Positions 26,982-36,785 of a stretch of 64,000 nt of DNA are shown here, one piece after another (position 1 is the first letter of the stretch; every line of letters begins with the position of its first letter). The translations under genes were made by a program, and so were the position numbers. The notes under the pieces were generated by a model that was not told the origin of the DNA, made no database searches, and saw nothing but the letters and a program-made list of their open reading frames with translations. Source of the stretch: SZUA-265 sp965651905 (GTDB lineage Bacteria; Myxococcota_A; Polyangia; Polyangiales; Polyangiaceae); assembly GCA_965651905.1 (NCBI GenBank), contig CBFGUG010000025.1, forward strand, positions 1 to 64,000. The letters run 5' to 3'.

Positions 26982-27022
26982 CGTCCGTCTGATTCATCTG
27001 ATCGCCTCTCGGAGCCCACTGA

Positions 27023-28552
27023 TCACGCGGTTGGCAGCGGACGCGGTGGAAGCGACAACCCGCGCCGCGCCGCTCGCCTCCAGGTCAGCCATCCCACGAG
27101 GTACATCACAGCCGCCGGCACGTAGCTCGACAAGACCGCGGAGCTTTCGAGATCGAACCGCCACCAGTGAACGATGGTGAGCGGCGCAACCACGCCCGCA
27201 CCAACGACGAACCAAGCCAGGCCGTAGGTCTGGACGACAGCGGCGACCGGAAGCACCCACAGAAAGTACCAGGGCCACACGTGAGCTAGGAACATCACCC
27301 CGACCATCACAGCCAATGCCGCTCTTCGAAGGTTCTCTTCCGTGGGACTTCGCACGAGCGCCAACAACTGCGGTGCGACCAAAGCGATGCACCCCAGCTT
27401 GACGACGACGTAGGGCACAATCTTGGGGACGGGAATTCCGATGAGCGAGCCGATGAGTCGAAGAGGCTCACCCGGGCTGAGGGCAGACCATTTCAGATGA
27501 GAAGCGGTCGCTTGCGCGCCGTCGCGAGACAACAGTAGGAAGACGCCGACCGAAGCCAACACCGCTGCCGCTGGAAACACCCGGGCCGCGTACGCCCTGG
27601 GGTCCGTTCGGATCGTTCTCCAATGCAACAGCACGTCAACCAGGAGCAGCGGGGCCGTCACATACTTCGTCAGAATCGACGCCACGAGCGCGAGTGGAAC
27701 CAGCTTCGACGACGAGCTAGCGAAGCGGAGCCACAGTAGCGTGAACGCCATCATCGTTACGTCGATGTGCCCCTCCGCTACACCTTCGTACACGCAGCTA
27801 GGAAGCCACCCGACGATCAACACACCCGTCATCCTCGCCAAGGGGGATGCTCGTTTCAGGATTCGGAACACCGTATCGAGGCACACTGCCCAGGACAGCC
27901 CCAGCACGACCTTGATCCCGAGGAACATCGCCACGGGGCTCGCCCCGAACAGCAACGCGAGTCCTCCACAAATCAACGCCCACAGCGGGCCGTAGCTCAT
28001 TGCTGCGGGAGGGTAGTCGAGAGGAATGTCCGCCGCGAAGCTCTCGGGGTACGGAATCGAGAACGGATTCATCCCTTGCTCGACCATGCGCCCCCAAGCA
28101 ACCGATACCCAGACGTCTTGGGTCAACACGCTGAAGGCAGGTGTCGACAGCACGATGAAAGCGAAGGCCCACTTCAGCGCGACTTCAGTATCTCGATCGC
28201 TGAGCTGACTCGAGCGTCGAATCGATACGATCGCCAACACCCCGCAAAACGCCAGCTGAACGATGATCGGGACGTAGGTGCCCAGGACGTAGGTGAAGTC
28301 CGCTGCAAGAGCGCCTTCGCCCTCCAAGCCGTCGCGGAGCAGACGTGGCAGCCACGCCTCAGTCGCAGCAATCCCCCGAAAGAACCGAGAACCGACTTCT
28401 CCGATTGGCTGTGCCGCTGCGAGGAACGGTGAAATCAGAGTCTGCAAGCCGATGAGGACCGCGACGCACACGCCGCAAGCGTGAAGCCACGGAGCGACGG
28501 CGCCCTTGCTGAGGCCCTCGGAGGAGGCGTCGTCACTTGCAAGCACTTGCAT
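27023..28552 (-). CDS. GT-C-type multi-pass membrane glycosyltransferase
   Basis: About 509 aa with eleven or so membrane helices. The first large loop contains TQDVWVSVAWGRMVEQGMNPF, with the Asp expected of the GT-C catalytic loop, and MFLAHVWPWYFLWVLP near the C-terminus is the W-P-W-Y pattern of polyprenol-phosphate mannosyltransferases (MptA/B and GT87 relatives). ATG 28552 is preferred over the upstream start at 28621, because residues before it are arginine-rich and unlike a membrane protein N-terminus. The sugar and acceptor are not known. Confidence 0.75.
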   Translation of the reverse strand: MQVLASDDASSEGLSKGAVAPWLHACGVCVAVLIGLQTLISPFLAAAQPIGEVGSRFFRGIAATEAWLPRLLRDGLEGEGALAADFTYVLGTYVPIIVQLAFCGVLAIVSIRRSSQLSDRDTEVALKWAFAFIVLSTPAFSVLTQDVWVSVAWGRMVEQGMNPFSIPYPESFAADIPLDYPPAAMSYGPLWALICGGLALLFGASPVAMFLGIKVVLGLSWAVCLDTVFRILKRASPLARMTGVLIVGWLPSCVYEGVAEGHIDVTMMAFTLLWLRFASSSSKLVPLALVASILTKYVTAPLLLVDVLLHWRTIRTDPRAYAARVFPAAAVLASVGVFLLLSRDGAQATASHLKWSALSPGEPLRLIGSLIGIPVPKIVPYVVVKLGCIALVAPQLLALVRSPTEENLRRAALAVMVGVMFLAHVWPWYFLWVLPVAAVVQTYGLAWFVVGAGVVAPLTIVHWWRFDLESSAVLSSYVPAAVMYLVGWLTWRRAARRGLSLPPRPLPTA

Positions 28553-28665
28553 GAGCGCCCCTACACTGTGTTGCCGAGCATCAACGTGCCTCACTCGGAC
28601 GATCCCCCTGCGAGCACGCAAGGGGATCTACTGAGCCGAGTCCAAACATGAGGCAGCAGCGAGCG

Positions 28666-31600
28666 TTAGAGCCCCGCGTCTCCACTAGGCGGCAACGCAA
28701 ATGAAACGTTGTCCCCTGGAACGTTCAGAGAGAGGTTGTCACCGTAACCGAGCTGGCCGTTCTCGCCGAAGCCCCAGCAGCGCACGTTGCCGTCCGAAAG
28801 GAGCACGCACGTGTGCCCTAACGATACGATTTCTGCCTCGACGCTGAATACGCTCCCACCAGCGGCGATCTGCTTCACCTCGACACCACCCGTGAGTCCC
28901 AGCTCGACGTCACCGGCCTCGATGATTGAATCGCCCGTGCCGTCACCCACGTTGGCGTTGTTGCCGTACCCCAAACGACCATCGCTGCCGCGCCCCCAGC
29001 AACGCAACCCACCGTCGGTGAGCAAAGCGCACGTGTGAGCGTCTCCAGCAGCCACCAACGACACATTGCCGCCGAGGGGAACGTCGTCGCTCATTGGTAA
29101 CACGGTTGGCCTATTCTGCGTGTTGCCGTACCCCAAGCGCCCAGCGTTGCCCGCTCCCCAGCAACGCAACGTATCGTCGGCTCCGGGGGTGGGTCCCTCA
29201 ATCACGGCGCAGGAGTGTCCTCCGTCGTTCATGGCCAAACGCGAGACGAATGCACCAACCCCAAAGTCGAGATCGCCCTGAAACTCGTGATATGCCGTGT
29301 TGATCGGCCATGCGTCAGGGCTGGGGTCATCGAACACCGGGGGTATGCCGATGTTCCCTTCCCAGTTGAATCCCGTGCAGCGCACCGTACCGTTGTCGAA
29401 GAGCGCACAAGTCGTCCGATACCCCGCGCTGAGTGCCATCACCACGTCAGCTTCGTCCCCCAGTGGCACGGCGCCTACGGCCTCTCCAGGATAGCCCAAC
29501 TGGCCCCAATCGTCGGCGCCCCAGCAGGTGATGGTCCCGTTGCTCATCAAGACACAGGTGTGATCATAACCCGCCACCACCTGCTCGGCGACGCCAGCGT
29601 CTTCTGGCAGCGGCACGGGTCCCCCCGGCGACTGGCGTGACCCCCCGTCTGGGTACCCCAACCGTCCGTTGGCACCATCACCCCAGCAGCTCACCGCACC
29701 GCCCTCCAAGAGCGCACAGGTGTGAGACGTTCCAGCGCTGAGTTGCGTGACGAACGCGTCCTGCAACCCCCCACCGACGTTGCCGCCTGGGCTGCTCAAG
29801 CTTTGATTGTTCCCGTAGCCGAGCTGTCCCGCGCCGCCAGCCCCCCAGCAGCGCACGTGTCCATCGTTCAAGAGGGCGCACGTGTGTCGGCCCCCCGTGA
29901 CGACTTGTACGACCTCGATGGCTACGCAAACGTTGTCGCTCGTTTCAGTGCCCGGTTCACCCAGAAACTCGGCGTCCGTGCACTCCGTGTGAGGCGAACA
30001 GTCGTCCGTGTTGGGCGCCGAAGTGAACTCCCCTTGAGGGCAGTCCGCACAGGTGCGGTCCGTCACGGCGTCGCCGGGATCGTCAATTTCCTGTCCGGGC
30101 GCGCACGAAGTCTTGGTCTCGCACGAAGTCGCGGGGTCGCCGTCATCATCGAACGTGTTGCCGCCACAACTCACGACAGGCGCATCGGCTCCCGCGCAGT
30201 GCTCACCCGCCTCGCACTCCTCACAGATGGGAAAGCCAGCGTCGACACCAACCTGGACCGTCCCCGCATCACAGTCTTCAGGCGTTACGCATTGGGACTG
30301 ATTCGGGGTGGGCGTGGACATGCCATCGGGGCAATCCGCGCAGACGCGGTTCGATGTCGAAGTAGGCGCGACCTCGACGAAGGTCGTTGGCGGACAGTTC
30401 GTCCACGGAGTGCACGCGCTGGCATTCGTCGTCGTGTTGAAGAACCCGCTCGCGCACCCCTGGCACGTTCGGTTCGCCGTAGATGATCCGCCGAAAAGCA
30501 CCCGCTCGCCGGGCCCGCAATTCCGCCACAGCGTGCAGAACAACGAATTCGGCGCCGTCGAAAAGGCACCTTCGACGCAGGAAGCGCATTGGCGATCAGT
30601 CGTCGCAGTTCCGCCCGTCAGGACGTACTGTCCCGCGGTACAGGTGGTGTGCGGAACGCAGGCCGTCTGATAATTGTCGTCGTGGTCCCAGGTGCCTGTG
30701 GCGCAATCGGGGATGGGATCACCCGCACAGACTCGGTCGTTCGTCGCGGTCGGGAGCTGGGTCTGAATCTGGCCCGGCAAGCAGGTCGTCCAGGACGCGC
30801 AACCAGTCGCGTTCGAAACCGTGCTGAACGTGCCAGCGGTGCACGCCCGACACTCTCGATCGGCGGTGGGAGTCGGATCGACCGCCACGAACTCACCTGG
30901 ATCGCAAACTTGATGAGCCTGACACGGCGTCTGCGGGTTCGCGTCGTGATCCCACGTCCCGTTGGTACAGGGATTGTAGTTTGGCGGCTCGGGTCCCGCC
31001 TCGACCGGCTCTGGTGGACTCGCATCGATTGTGTCGTCAGTGACGTCGTCATCCGTCGCGGCGTCAGTAATCTCGTCGTCCGTCATGTCGTCGGTGACTT
31101 CGTCGTCCGTCATGTCGTCGGTGACTTCGTCGTCCGTCACGTCGTCGGTGACCTCGTCGTCCGTCACGTCGTCGGTGACCTCGTCGTCCGTCATGTCGTC
31201 GGTGACCTCGTCGTCCGTCATGTCGTCAGTGACGTCGTCATCCGTCACATCGTCGGTGACCTCGTCGTCCGTCATATCGTCGGTGACCTCGTCGTCCGTC
31301 ATATCGTCGGTGACCTCGTCGTCCGTCATGTCGTCGACATCGTCCGTCATGTCATCGGTGGCAGCGTCGGGCTCTCCGTCCGAGTCGCTAGACAGATCGT
31401 CGTCAGAGACGTCGGCATCGACCATCACCGTGGAATCGTCGTCAACTGACGTGTCGTCGGCATCGTCGTCGGAGTCGCGACTTGCATCGTCATCCGTGTC
31501 GTCGGGCGGATCATCGTCGCTATCGGGGCGGCCATCATCCGCGTCGTCTCCCTCACCTTCGTCGGAATCCGGGGGTTCGTCGGGCTCTCGGTCCGACGAA

Positions 31601-31707
31601 GCGTCCACACCTGCGTCATCCCGCGAGCTGGTCGTCGTCTCACCCGTGCAACTGCACGCCATTCCAAGGGTTAGCAAGCCCAATAGCCACGTCTTGTTCA
31701 TGTGCAT
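28666..31707 (-). CDS. Large lipoprotein: Asp/Thr repeat stalk, Cys-rich TNFR-like modules, RCC1 repeats
   Basis: 1013 aa. An N-terminal signal peptide ends LGMAC-SC, probably a lipobox. Residues about 25-240 are an extremely acidic linker made mostly of the 9-residue repeat MTDDEVTDD. Residues about 245-600 are Cys-rich units of roughly 40 aa (CxxGxFST...C...CxPG...T.DRxC), resembling TNFR-type modules. Residues about 605-1010 hold seven RCC1-like repeats (GxxHTCALLxDGxVRCWGxGxxGQLGYG), expected to close into a beta-propeller. It should be displayed on the cell surface and bind a partner or polymer. ATG 31707 or 31701. Such modular lipoproteins are typical of Myxococcota; function unknown. 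Confidence 0.85.
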   Translation of the reverse strand: MHMNKTWLLGLLTLGMACSCTGETTTSSRDDAGVDASSDREPDEPPDSDEGEGDDADDGRPDSDDDPPDDTDDDASRDSDDDADDTSVDDDSTVMVDADVSDDDLSSDSDGEPDAATDDMTDDVDDMTDDEVTDDMTDDEVTDDMTDDEVTDDVTDDDVTDDMTDDEVTDDMTDDEVTDDVTDDEVTDDVTDDEVTDDMTDDEVTDDMTDDEITDAATDDDVTDDTIDASPPEPVEAGPEPPNYNPCTNGTWDHDANPQTPCQAHQVCDPGEFVAVDPTPTADRECRACTAGTFSTVSNATGCASWTTCLPGQIQTQLPTATNDRVCAGDPIPDCATGTWDHDDNYQTACVPHTTCTAGQYVLTGGTATTDRQCASCVEGAFSTAPNSLFCTLWRNCGPGERVLFGGSSTANRTCQGCASGFFNTTTNASACTPWTNCPPTTFVEVAPTSTSNRVCADCPDGMSTPTPNQSQCVTPEDCDAGTVQVGVDAGFPICEECEAGEHCAGADAPVVSCGGNTFDDDGDPATSCETKTSCAPGQEIDDPGDAVTDRTCADCPQGEFTSAPNTDDCSPHTECTDAEFLGEPGTETSDNVCVAIEVVQVVTGGRHTCALLNDGHVRCWGAGGAGQLGYGNNQSLSSPGGNVGGGLQDAFVTQLSAGTSHTCALLEGGAVSCWGDGANGRLGYPDGGSRQSPGGPVPLPEDAGVAEQVVAGYDHTCVLMSNGTITCWGADDWGQLGYPGEAVGAVPLGDEADVVMALSAGYRTTCALFDNGTVRCTGFNWEGNIGIPPVFDDPSPDAWPINTAYHEFQGDLDFGVGAFVSRLAMNDGGHSCAVIEGPTPGADDTLRCWGAGNAGRLGYGNTQNRPTVLPMSDDVPLGGNVSLVAAGDAHTCALLTDGGLRCWGRGSDGRLGYGNNANVGDGTGDSIIEAGDVELGLTGGVEVKQIAAGGSVFSVEAEIVSLGHTCVLLSDGNVRCWGFGENGQLGYGDNLSLNVPGDNVSFALPPSGDAGL
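31040..31336. repeat. 27-bp coding tandem repeat, eleven units
   Basis: Units start at 31040 and every 27 bp to 31310; the consensus begins GTGACCTCGTCGTCCGTCAT on the plus strand. On the minus strand it encodes the 9-residue acidic unit of the RCC1 lipoprotein. Units differ by a few synonymous or conservative changes. Because 27 is a multiple of three, copy changes would alter stalk length without a frameshift. Confidence 0.95.
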
Positions 31708-31893
31708 CCTCTAGCGCGGCCAGTATCGACTGCTGCGGGCGCGAGGACCAGCGTAAATGTGGCGGAATGAAGGACATGACCGACAATGACACACTCGGTG
31801 CGCCGACGGTAAACCAGTGAAACACGACCGGCGGCTCGCGCTCGAGCCGAACGCTGTCCCGTTGCCAATCAGCGAACAGCCGACCTGTCAGCC

Positions 31894-31917
31894 AAACCGC
31901 TTTAGATTCGACGGTTT
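31894..31917. terminator. Hairpin after the DUF1552 gene
   Basis: AAACCG and CGGTTT (7 bp with flanking C-G) flank a 12-nt loop, about 13 bp past the stop at 31931 on the minus strand. No T-run; a weak candidate terminator for the DUF1592-DUF1552 pair. Confidence 0.35.
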
Positions 31918-31930
31918 GAACCTGTGACGC

Positions 31931-33457
31931 TCAGACCGTGAGACGCGGCAATGGGCCACTCAGGTCGATCATCCCATTGTTGCCCTCGAGCTCTGGGGCG
32001 CCCAGATAGTCCACGTCGAGGCCGAAGCCTTGAAGGATCGAGACCAACAAGCGGCTGTGTGGGTATCCGCCATAGGCGGTGATGTGGGTATCCCAAAGCG
32101 TCGGTCGCGTCAGGTTCGTGGGGTACTTGATGTAGCGGCCAGGGGTTACGATTCCCGCACCGCTGCCGAAGAGGAGACTCGGGAAGTTCTCGTGTCCGTG
32201 TCCACCGTGCGCGAGTTCGCTCATGTAGACGACCAGCGTGTTATCCAGCAGCGATGGAACGGACTTGAGCACGTCGAGCATGGACGCCAGCACCTCCGTT
32301 TGGACGATGTTGCGCTGAACCATCATCTCCGTTCGCTGCTCCCAGTCCTCCAGCGCCGAGCCGCTGAGGGTGAAGCCCTCGCTCGGGTCGGTTCGGTGTT
32401 CATACTCTTGGTGTGGTGACGCCGACGGGTCCAGCCCGTAAGCAGCGTTCGGAGCCATCATGCCGCCGATCGTGGCAACTCGGGAGATTCCGCAGGCGAA
32501 CCCGGCCGTGGCCAGTTCCGCGAAGGCGATCAACTTCGAGCGCCATTGTTCGGTGTCACTGCCAGAAGGCCGTGTGGGCGATGGGGGTGAGTCACACGTG
32601 ATCGTTCTCCCCAACTTCTGGCCTATGCCGCTGAGCAGGTCCCGATGCGCCTCGAGCTTTTGCCGATCAGCCCCCGAGAGCCTCGGAGCGATCTCGTCGA
32701 ATTGTCGCATCGCCAATTCCAGTGCGTACGCCGTGTTGTCGGCAAGTGGGTCCGCAGGCGCCCCCTCACCACCGCCAGCTCCCAGACCACCGAAGAATCG
32801 AGTCAGCCCCTCGCTGGGTTCAGTGATCACGGGCACCGTGGCTGCGCCGCCAGATACCGCCGAACGGTAGAGCCACTGATGAAATATCTCCGTCGAAACG
32901 TTGAAGTCCATCGACTCGTGGTCTGGTCGAGTGGTGCGAATGAACTCGTTGATGCGCTGATCTACGGATGGCGCACTGCCGAACGACTGCACGCCATCAG
33001 ATCTAGCCGCCGGCTCCGCCGACCACGCATGAATGTGCGCGCGCGCGTGATCGTCGCCCAGGAAATCGAGAGCGGTCGTATACATCGCGAGCCCTTCGAC
33101 CACCGTCATGATGTCGCGGTGACGGTAGAGTGGCCGTAGGATTCGCGAGAAGTCCTGCTCAGTGAGGCGAGAGTCCGTCAGCTCGAACTCCCACTCCAAG
33201 TCGTCCGGGTAGTTCTTGCCCGGCTTGTAGTATTCGAACTCGCTCCATTCTGGCGGTGCCCATGGAGGCCGCATCATCGTGTCGCGGAAGACCCATCCTC
33301 CCTCCGCGTAGATGAACAGCAGATTGGGACCGTCTCCCGCGGTAGGCTGCGCTTCGAGACGCGCCACCCCTGGGAGCCACACGCTCCCAGCAAGTCCAGC
33401 ACCCGCGGCCCCCAGTAACGACCTTCTCGTGATCTTCTTCATCAGCTTCTTCTCCAT
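31931..33457 (-). CDS. DUF1552 secreted protein with Tat-type signal
   Basis: 508 aa. The N-terminus KKITRRSLLGAAGAGLAGS has the twin arginine and hydrophobic core of a Tat signal, consistent with folded, perhaps metal-bound export. The body matches DUF1552 (LLFIYAEGGW, SFDFNVS-like region, VVYMSELAHGGHGHENFPSLLFG), a family that occurs with DUF1592 proteins in Planctomycetes and Myxococcota and is thought to have an alkaline-phosphatase-like fold. ATG 33457 (MEKKLM) or 33442; the open frame further upstream is discarded because it precedes the signal. It begins 25 bp after the DUF1592 gene. Confidence 0.88.
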   Translation of the reverse strand: MEKKLMKKITRRSLLGAAGAGLAGSVWLPGVARLEAQPTAGDGPNLLFIYAEGGWVFRDTMMRPPWAPPEWSEFEYYKPGKNYPDDLEWEFELTDSRLTEQDFSRILRPLYRHRDIMTVVEGLAMYTTALDFLGDDHARAHIHAWSAEPAARSDGVQSFGSAPSVDQRINEFIRTTRPDHESMDFNVSTEIFHQWLYRSAVSGGAATVPVITEPSEGLTRFFGGLGAGGGEGAPADPLADNTAYALELAMRQFDEIAPRLSGADRQKLEAHRDLLSGIGQKLGRTITCDSPPSPTRPSGSDTEQWRSKLIAFAELATAGFACGISRVATIGGMMAPNAAYGLDPSASPHQEYEHRTDPSEGFTLSGSALEDWEQRTEMMVQRNIVQTEVLASMLDVLKSVPSLLDNTLVVYMSELAHGGHGHENFPSLLFGSGAGIVTPGRYIKYPTNLTRPTLWDTHITAYGGYPHSRLLVSILQGFGLDVDYLGAPELEGNNGMIDLSGPLPRLTV

Positions 33458-33482
33458 GAACCTGTTTTCGGGTGGGCGGGGC

Positions 33483-35336
33483 TCACTCTGCCTCGGGTGG
33501 CGCAAGCCATCGGGAAAATCGATCGTGTGTCGCGATCTCGACGACCAACTCGGCAAGTGAGTAGTCGGCTGCGGTAAACGCTGCCCGGACTTCATCACGC
33601 ATTGCGCTGCTACCCGCAGCGGGACCACCCCCGAACCCAAACGTCAGCATCTTGTCGACGACACAACGCTGATACGCCTCGCTCGTCGCTATTTGCTCGG
33701 CCAGTTCGACTCCATTGTCGAAAGTAAACCCGAGCGAACCGCCCGAGGCATCGACAGTCTGACCATTGTCCTCGGTTCGATATTGGCCCAACGTGTCGTA
33801 GTTCTCGAATGCGAACCCCAGCGGGTTGATCACGGAGTGACAGCCCGCGCACTGCGTAGAGACGCTGGTGACCTGCTCGTACGCTTCGCGGTTCGTTCGG
33901 GGCTCGTTCGGATCTTCGTCGTCCGCACTGGGCAGCGTGACATCGACACCTGGCGGTGGTGGTGAAGGCGGCGCACACAAGATGCGATCCATCACGTAAA
34001 CCCCGCGCAGTACGGGCGACGGAAAGTCGCCGTAGCCGTAGGCGCCCAGGAAAGCTGGGTGTGTTAAAAATCCCGAACGCTCGCTGGGATCGACGTCGAC
34101 GACTTGCCAACTTTGGCGGCCCCCGACCTCGAGCCCCAACAGGCCGGCGATGCGCGGCGTGACAGCGTAACGGGTCGACGTCAGCAAGTCGACGCTACTG
34201 CCGCCGTTGGCAAACACCTCGTCAAACAGGAAGCGTGAAGCACTCTCGGAGAGTTCCGCGCGAAACTCCGCGTCCCAGTCGTCTTCGGCGCGTTTGGTCA
34301 CGGCCATCACTCGGGGCAGCGTGAGCCACTCCGAGAAAAACTGACCGATGCCCTGCCGAGCACGTGGGTCGTTCAACATCCTCTCGGCTTGGGTTCGAAC
34401 GTCTTCTGGTCCAGCGAGACGGCCACTCGCAGCAGCATCGAACAATTCGTCGTCGGGCATGCTGCCCCAGACGAAGTAGCTCAAGCGACTGGCAATCTCG
34501 TACGGCCCGAGCTCGATTTCACCGCTCGCGCCCTCGACACCTGCCCCCACCTCGGGGCGATACAGGAAGCTCGCGGATTGCAACATGCCGATCACCGTGA
34601 GACGTACGCCGAGTGCAAAGTCACTCGCGCCTGGCCCCTCGGTGAAAGTACCAGTGAAAGACGCTAGCTCACTGTCGGTCAGGGGTCTTCGAAACGCGCG
34701 TAGCCCGAACTCCTCTACGAACGTTCGAGCGCACTCCGCCGTTTGTCCGCACGGCGCCAGCTGCGCGACATAGGCGTCCGAGATCGCGTCCGCAACAGCC
34801 ATGGCGCTCCCCAGGTACTGCTCCGCTCGAAGGGTCGACGGCTCTTGAGTCGAGTAGTTGTTGTAGAACCCGTCGATCTCGGTATCCGCAGGTAACGTGG
34901 GCAGGTCGAAGTCGAGATCGACGAACAGATCGCGCAACGTGTTCTCGTACTCGACGTTGCTCAGCCTGCGGAGCGGTTGAGGAGCCCAGTCCTCCAGCGC
35001 ACCGGGCTGGTCACCTGGACCATCTTGCGACGCGCCTGGGTCGTTGGGGTCCTGGTTACCAGGGTCTTGATCGTTGGGCTGCTGATTAACGGCGTCGTCA
35101 TCGGTCGCGTCATCATCTGCCCCAACGTTCGACCCCAACCCAGACTGAGGGTCGTCCGATCCCGAAGGCTCGTCATCGGCGAAGGAACCTCCATCACCAT
35201 CGAACTGCCCAGACGGTCCGTCCCCGTTCATCTCCTCCTCGCTGAACACGGTGCCGCCGCCTGCGCAACCGACGACGCACGCGAGCGCGCTCAGCGTCCA
35301 CAAGGAACGCAGCTGGTCATTGCAATTCATACGCAT
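33483..35336 (-). CDS. DUF1587/1595/1592/1588/1585 lipoprotein with a CXXCH motif
   Basis: About 617 aa. A lipoprotein signal ends ACVVGC-AGGG. Then comes an acidic Asp/Gly/Pro linker (residues about 30-125), then the five-domain block: LRRLSNVEYENTLRDLF (DUF1587), FGLRAFRRPLTDSEL (DUF1595), SRLSYFVWGSMPDDEL (DUF1592), FLTHPAFLGAYG (DUF1588) and a C-terminal DUF1585 region. QCAGCHSVINPLGF contains CXXCH, so a covalent c-type heme is possible. ATG 35336 or 35330, with GGAG upstream. Pairing with DUF1552 is conserved across lineages; biochemical function is unknown. Confidence 0.9.
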   Translation of the reverse strand: MRMNCNDQLRSLWTLSALACVVGCAGGGTVFSEEEMNGDGPSGQFDGDGGSFADDEPSGSDDPQSGLGSNVGADDDATDDDAVNQQPNDQDPGNQDPNDPGASQDGPGDQPGALEDWAPQPLRRLSNVEYENTLRDLFVDLDFDLPTLPADTEIDGFYNNYSTQEPSTLRAEQYLGSAMAVADAISDAYVAQLAPCGQTAECARTFVEEFGLRAFRRPLTDSELASFTGTFTEGPGASDFALGVRLTVIGMLQSASFLYRPEVGAGVEGASGEIELGPYEIASRLSYFVWGSMPDDELFDAAASGRLAGPEDVRTQAERMLNDPRARQGIGQFFSEWLTLPRVMAVTKRAEDDWDAEFRAELSESASRFLFDEVFANGGSSVDLLTSTRYAVTPRIAGLLGLEVGGRQSWQVVDVDPSERSGFLTHPAFLGAYGYGDFPSPVLRGVYVMDRILCAPPSPPPPGVDVTLPSADDEDPNEPRTNREAYEQVTSVSTQCAGCHSVINPLGFAFENYDTLGQYRTEDNGQTVDASGGSLGFTFDNGVELAEQIATSEAYQRCVVDKMLTFGFGGGPAAGSSAMRDEVRAAFTAADYSLAELVVEIATHDRFSRWLAPPEAE

Positions 35337-35631
35337 GATCTCCGTAGCGACCCGATCTGGGGTATTCTTTCGGGTCAACATAGCTCCAATTTGGAATCAT
35401 CAGACTGCCTGGCCGGAAGAGTGTATCCCGGCAGTTCGAACGGCGCCAAGGCAATGTGCGCTGCAGCACAGGCACTTACAGGTGCCGCGCTTGGGTCACC
35501 AAGCTGCTCGTCAACAGCGTTGGGGCCGTCCCCGCAAATCACGAAACGGCGCGTTCCAGCCGTTCTCGTGGTGCTTCGACGATCAGTCGAGAGGTCTCGC
35601 GGCTGCTTGCTCGCGATCATGGTCACTGCGA

Positions 35632-36411
35632 TCAGTTGTCGCTGCGATTCGCACCATGGGATCGGATTGCGAAGACAGGGTACTCGCCACTCACCTGAAA
35701 CCCCAACGACACCAGTCGCTCGGACAGGTCCGCTCGACTCCGACCAGGTATGCCGTGCACCTCCATGGCGATCTGCTGCACCTGCATAGCTCGTTCTGCA
35801 GGCATCGCGTCGAACATCTCGTACTCCGCCCCTTCGCAGTCGACTTTGAGCAGACGTACGGGCCGTTCACATCGAGCAATCACCTCGTCGATTCCCACCA
35901 CCGAGACTTCGAAGCTCTCAGCGTGCTCGTCTACGCGACCATCGACGTCTTGAAACAAGGAGGAGAAAGCATTCTTGTCGTGGCGGTGGAGCCGAGCGGT
36001 CCCAGCCTCCCCAGACACCGCGCTGTTGACGACTACGACGTTCTGCAACCCGTTCAGCTGCACGTTCTCCCGCAGGCGTTCACAACACACGGGGTCGGGT
36101 TCGTAGGCGAAGACCCGCCCTGTTTCGCCCACCATCCGAGCAGCCAGAACGGCGAAGGCTCCGATATTCGCCCCGATGTCGATCACACAATCGCCTTCAC
36201 GCAGCGGCGCAACGCCCGCGAGATAATCTTGCCGAATGACGTTCTCGTAGAACGTAAACCATTCACCGCGCCCTGACTCGAGCCTCAGCGCGACGCCTTC
36301 ACGGCTCCTAGCGACGTAAGGTGAACGCCCTGCACGGATACAGTCCCGCAACAATCCCAGCGACCAGCGCGACCCTCGAAAGAGTTCAACGCGGCACTTG
36401 ACGTGGTCCAT
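35632..36411 (-). CDS. FkbM-family SAM-dependent methyltransferase
   Basis: About 259 aa from ATG 36411; the frame is open to 36714 and residues RLERWLHRGDPF just upstream might belong to the true N-terminus. The SAM motif is CVIDIGANIGAFAVLA, followed by FAYEPDP (acidic SAM ribose site) and LLKVDCEGAEYEMF, all FkbM signatures. These enzymes O-methylate sugars or polyketides. It lies between the secreted DUF pair and rfbB, and may modify the glycan. Start uncertain. Confidence 0.85.
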   Translation of the reverse strand: MDHVKCRVELFRGSRWSLGLLRDCIRAGRSPYVARSREGVALRLESGRGEWFTFYENVIRQDYLAGVAPLREGDCVIDIGANIGAFAVLAARMVGETGRVFAYEPDPVCCERLRENVQLNGLQNVVVVNSAVSGEAGTARLHRHDKNAFSSLFQDVDGRVDEHAESFEVSVVGIDEVIARCERPVRLLKVDCEGAEYEMFDAMPAERAMQVQQIAMEVHGIPGRSRADLSERLVSLGFQVSGEYPVFAIRSHGANRSDN

Positions 36412-36785
36412 CGTGTCCAAGGCTTCACTCCGATCCCGTCTGAAAGACGCTGCGACGAAGCTATCGAACGGATCGCCACGATGCAACCACCGCTCGAGCC
36501 GTGTTGCGAACAGCTTTCGTCCAACGATGGGAGAACCGCTCGGGGAAGGTCCCACGGAACGTGGGGCGTGGGAGAAATCACCATGACAGCTCCTCGAGGC
36601 GACTGTCGAACCCACCACGCTCGCCCGTTTGACTGCGTAGCGACGGGCCGCGTTTCGCCCTGATGAGACGCCCGCCAATCTCGGCGGGTGAGGAGCGGTT
36701 GGGCGACACGCCACGCGGCGCAGGACGACACTCGACCGCGATCAGACCGATGGTCAGTTTCGGCTGGCTCTGATATGGCGTCGGT

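Noticed and set aside
30589..31449. 286-aa plus-strand open frame opposite the RCC1 lipoprotein
   Set aside because: It is a Val/Arg-repetitive mirror of the 27-bp coding repeat on the other strand.
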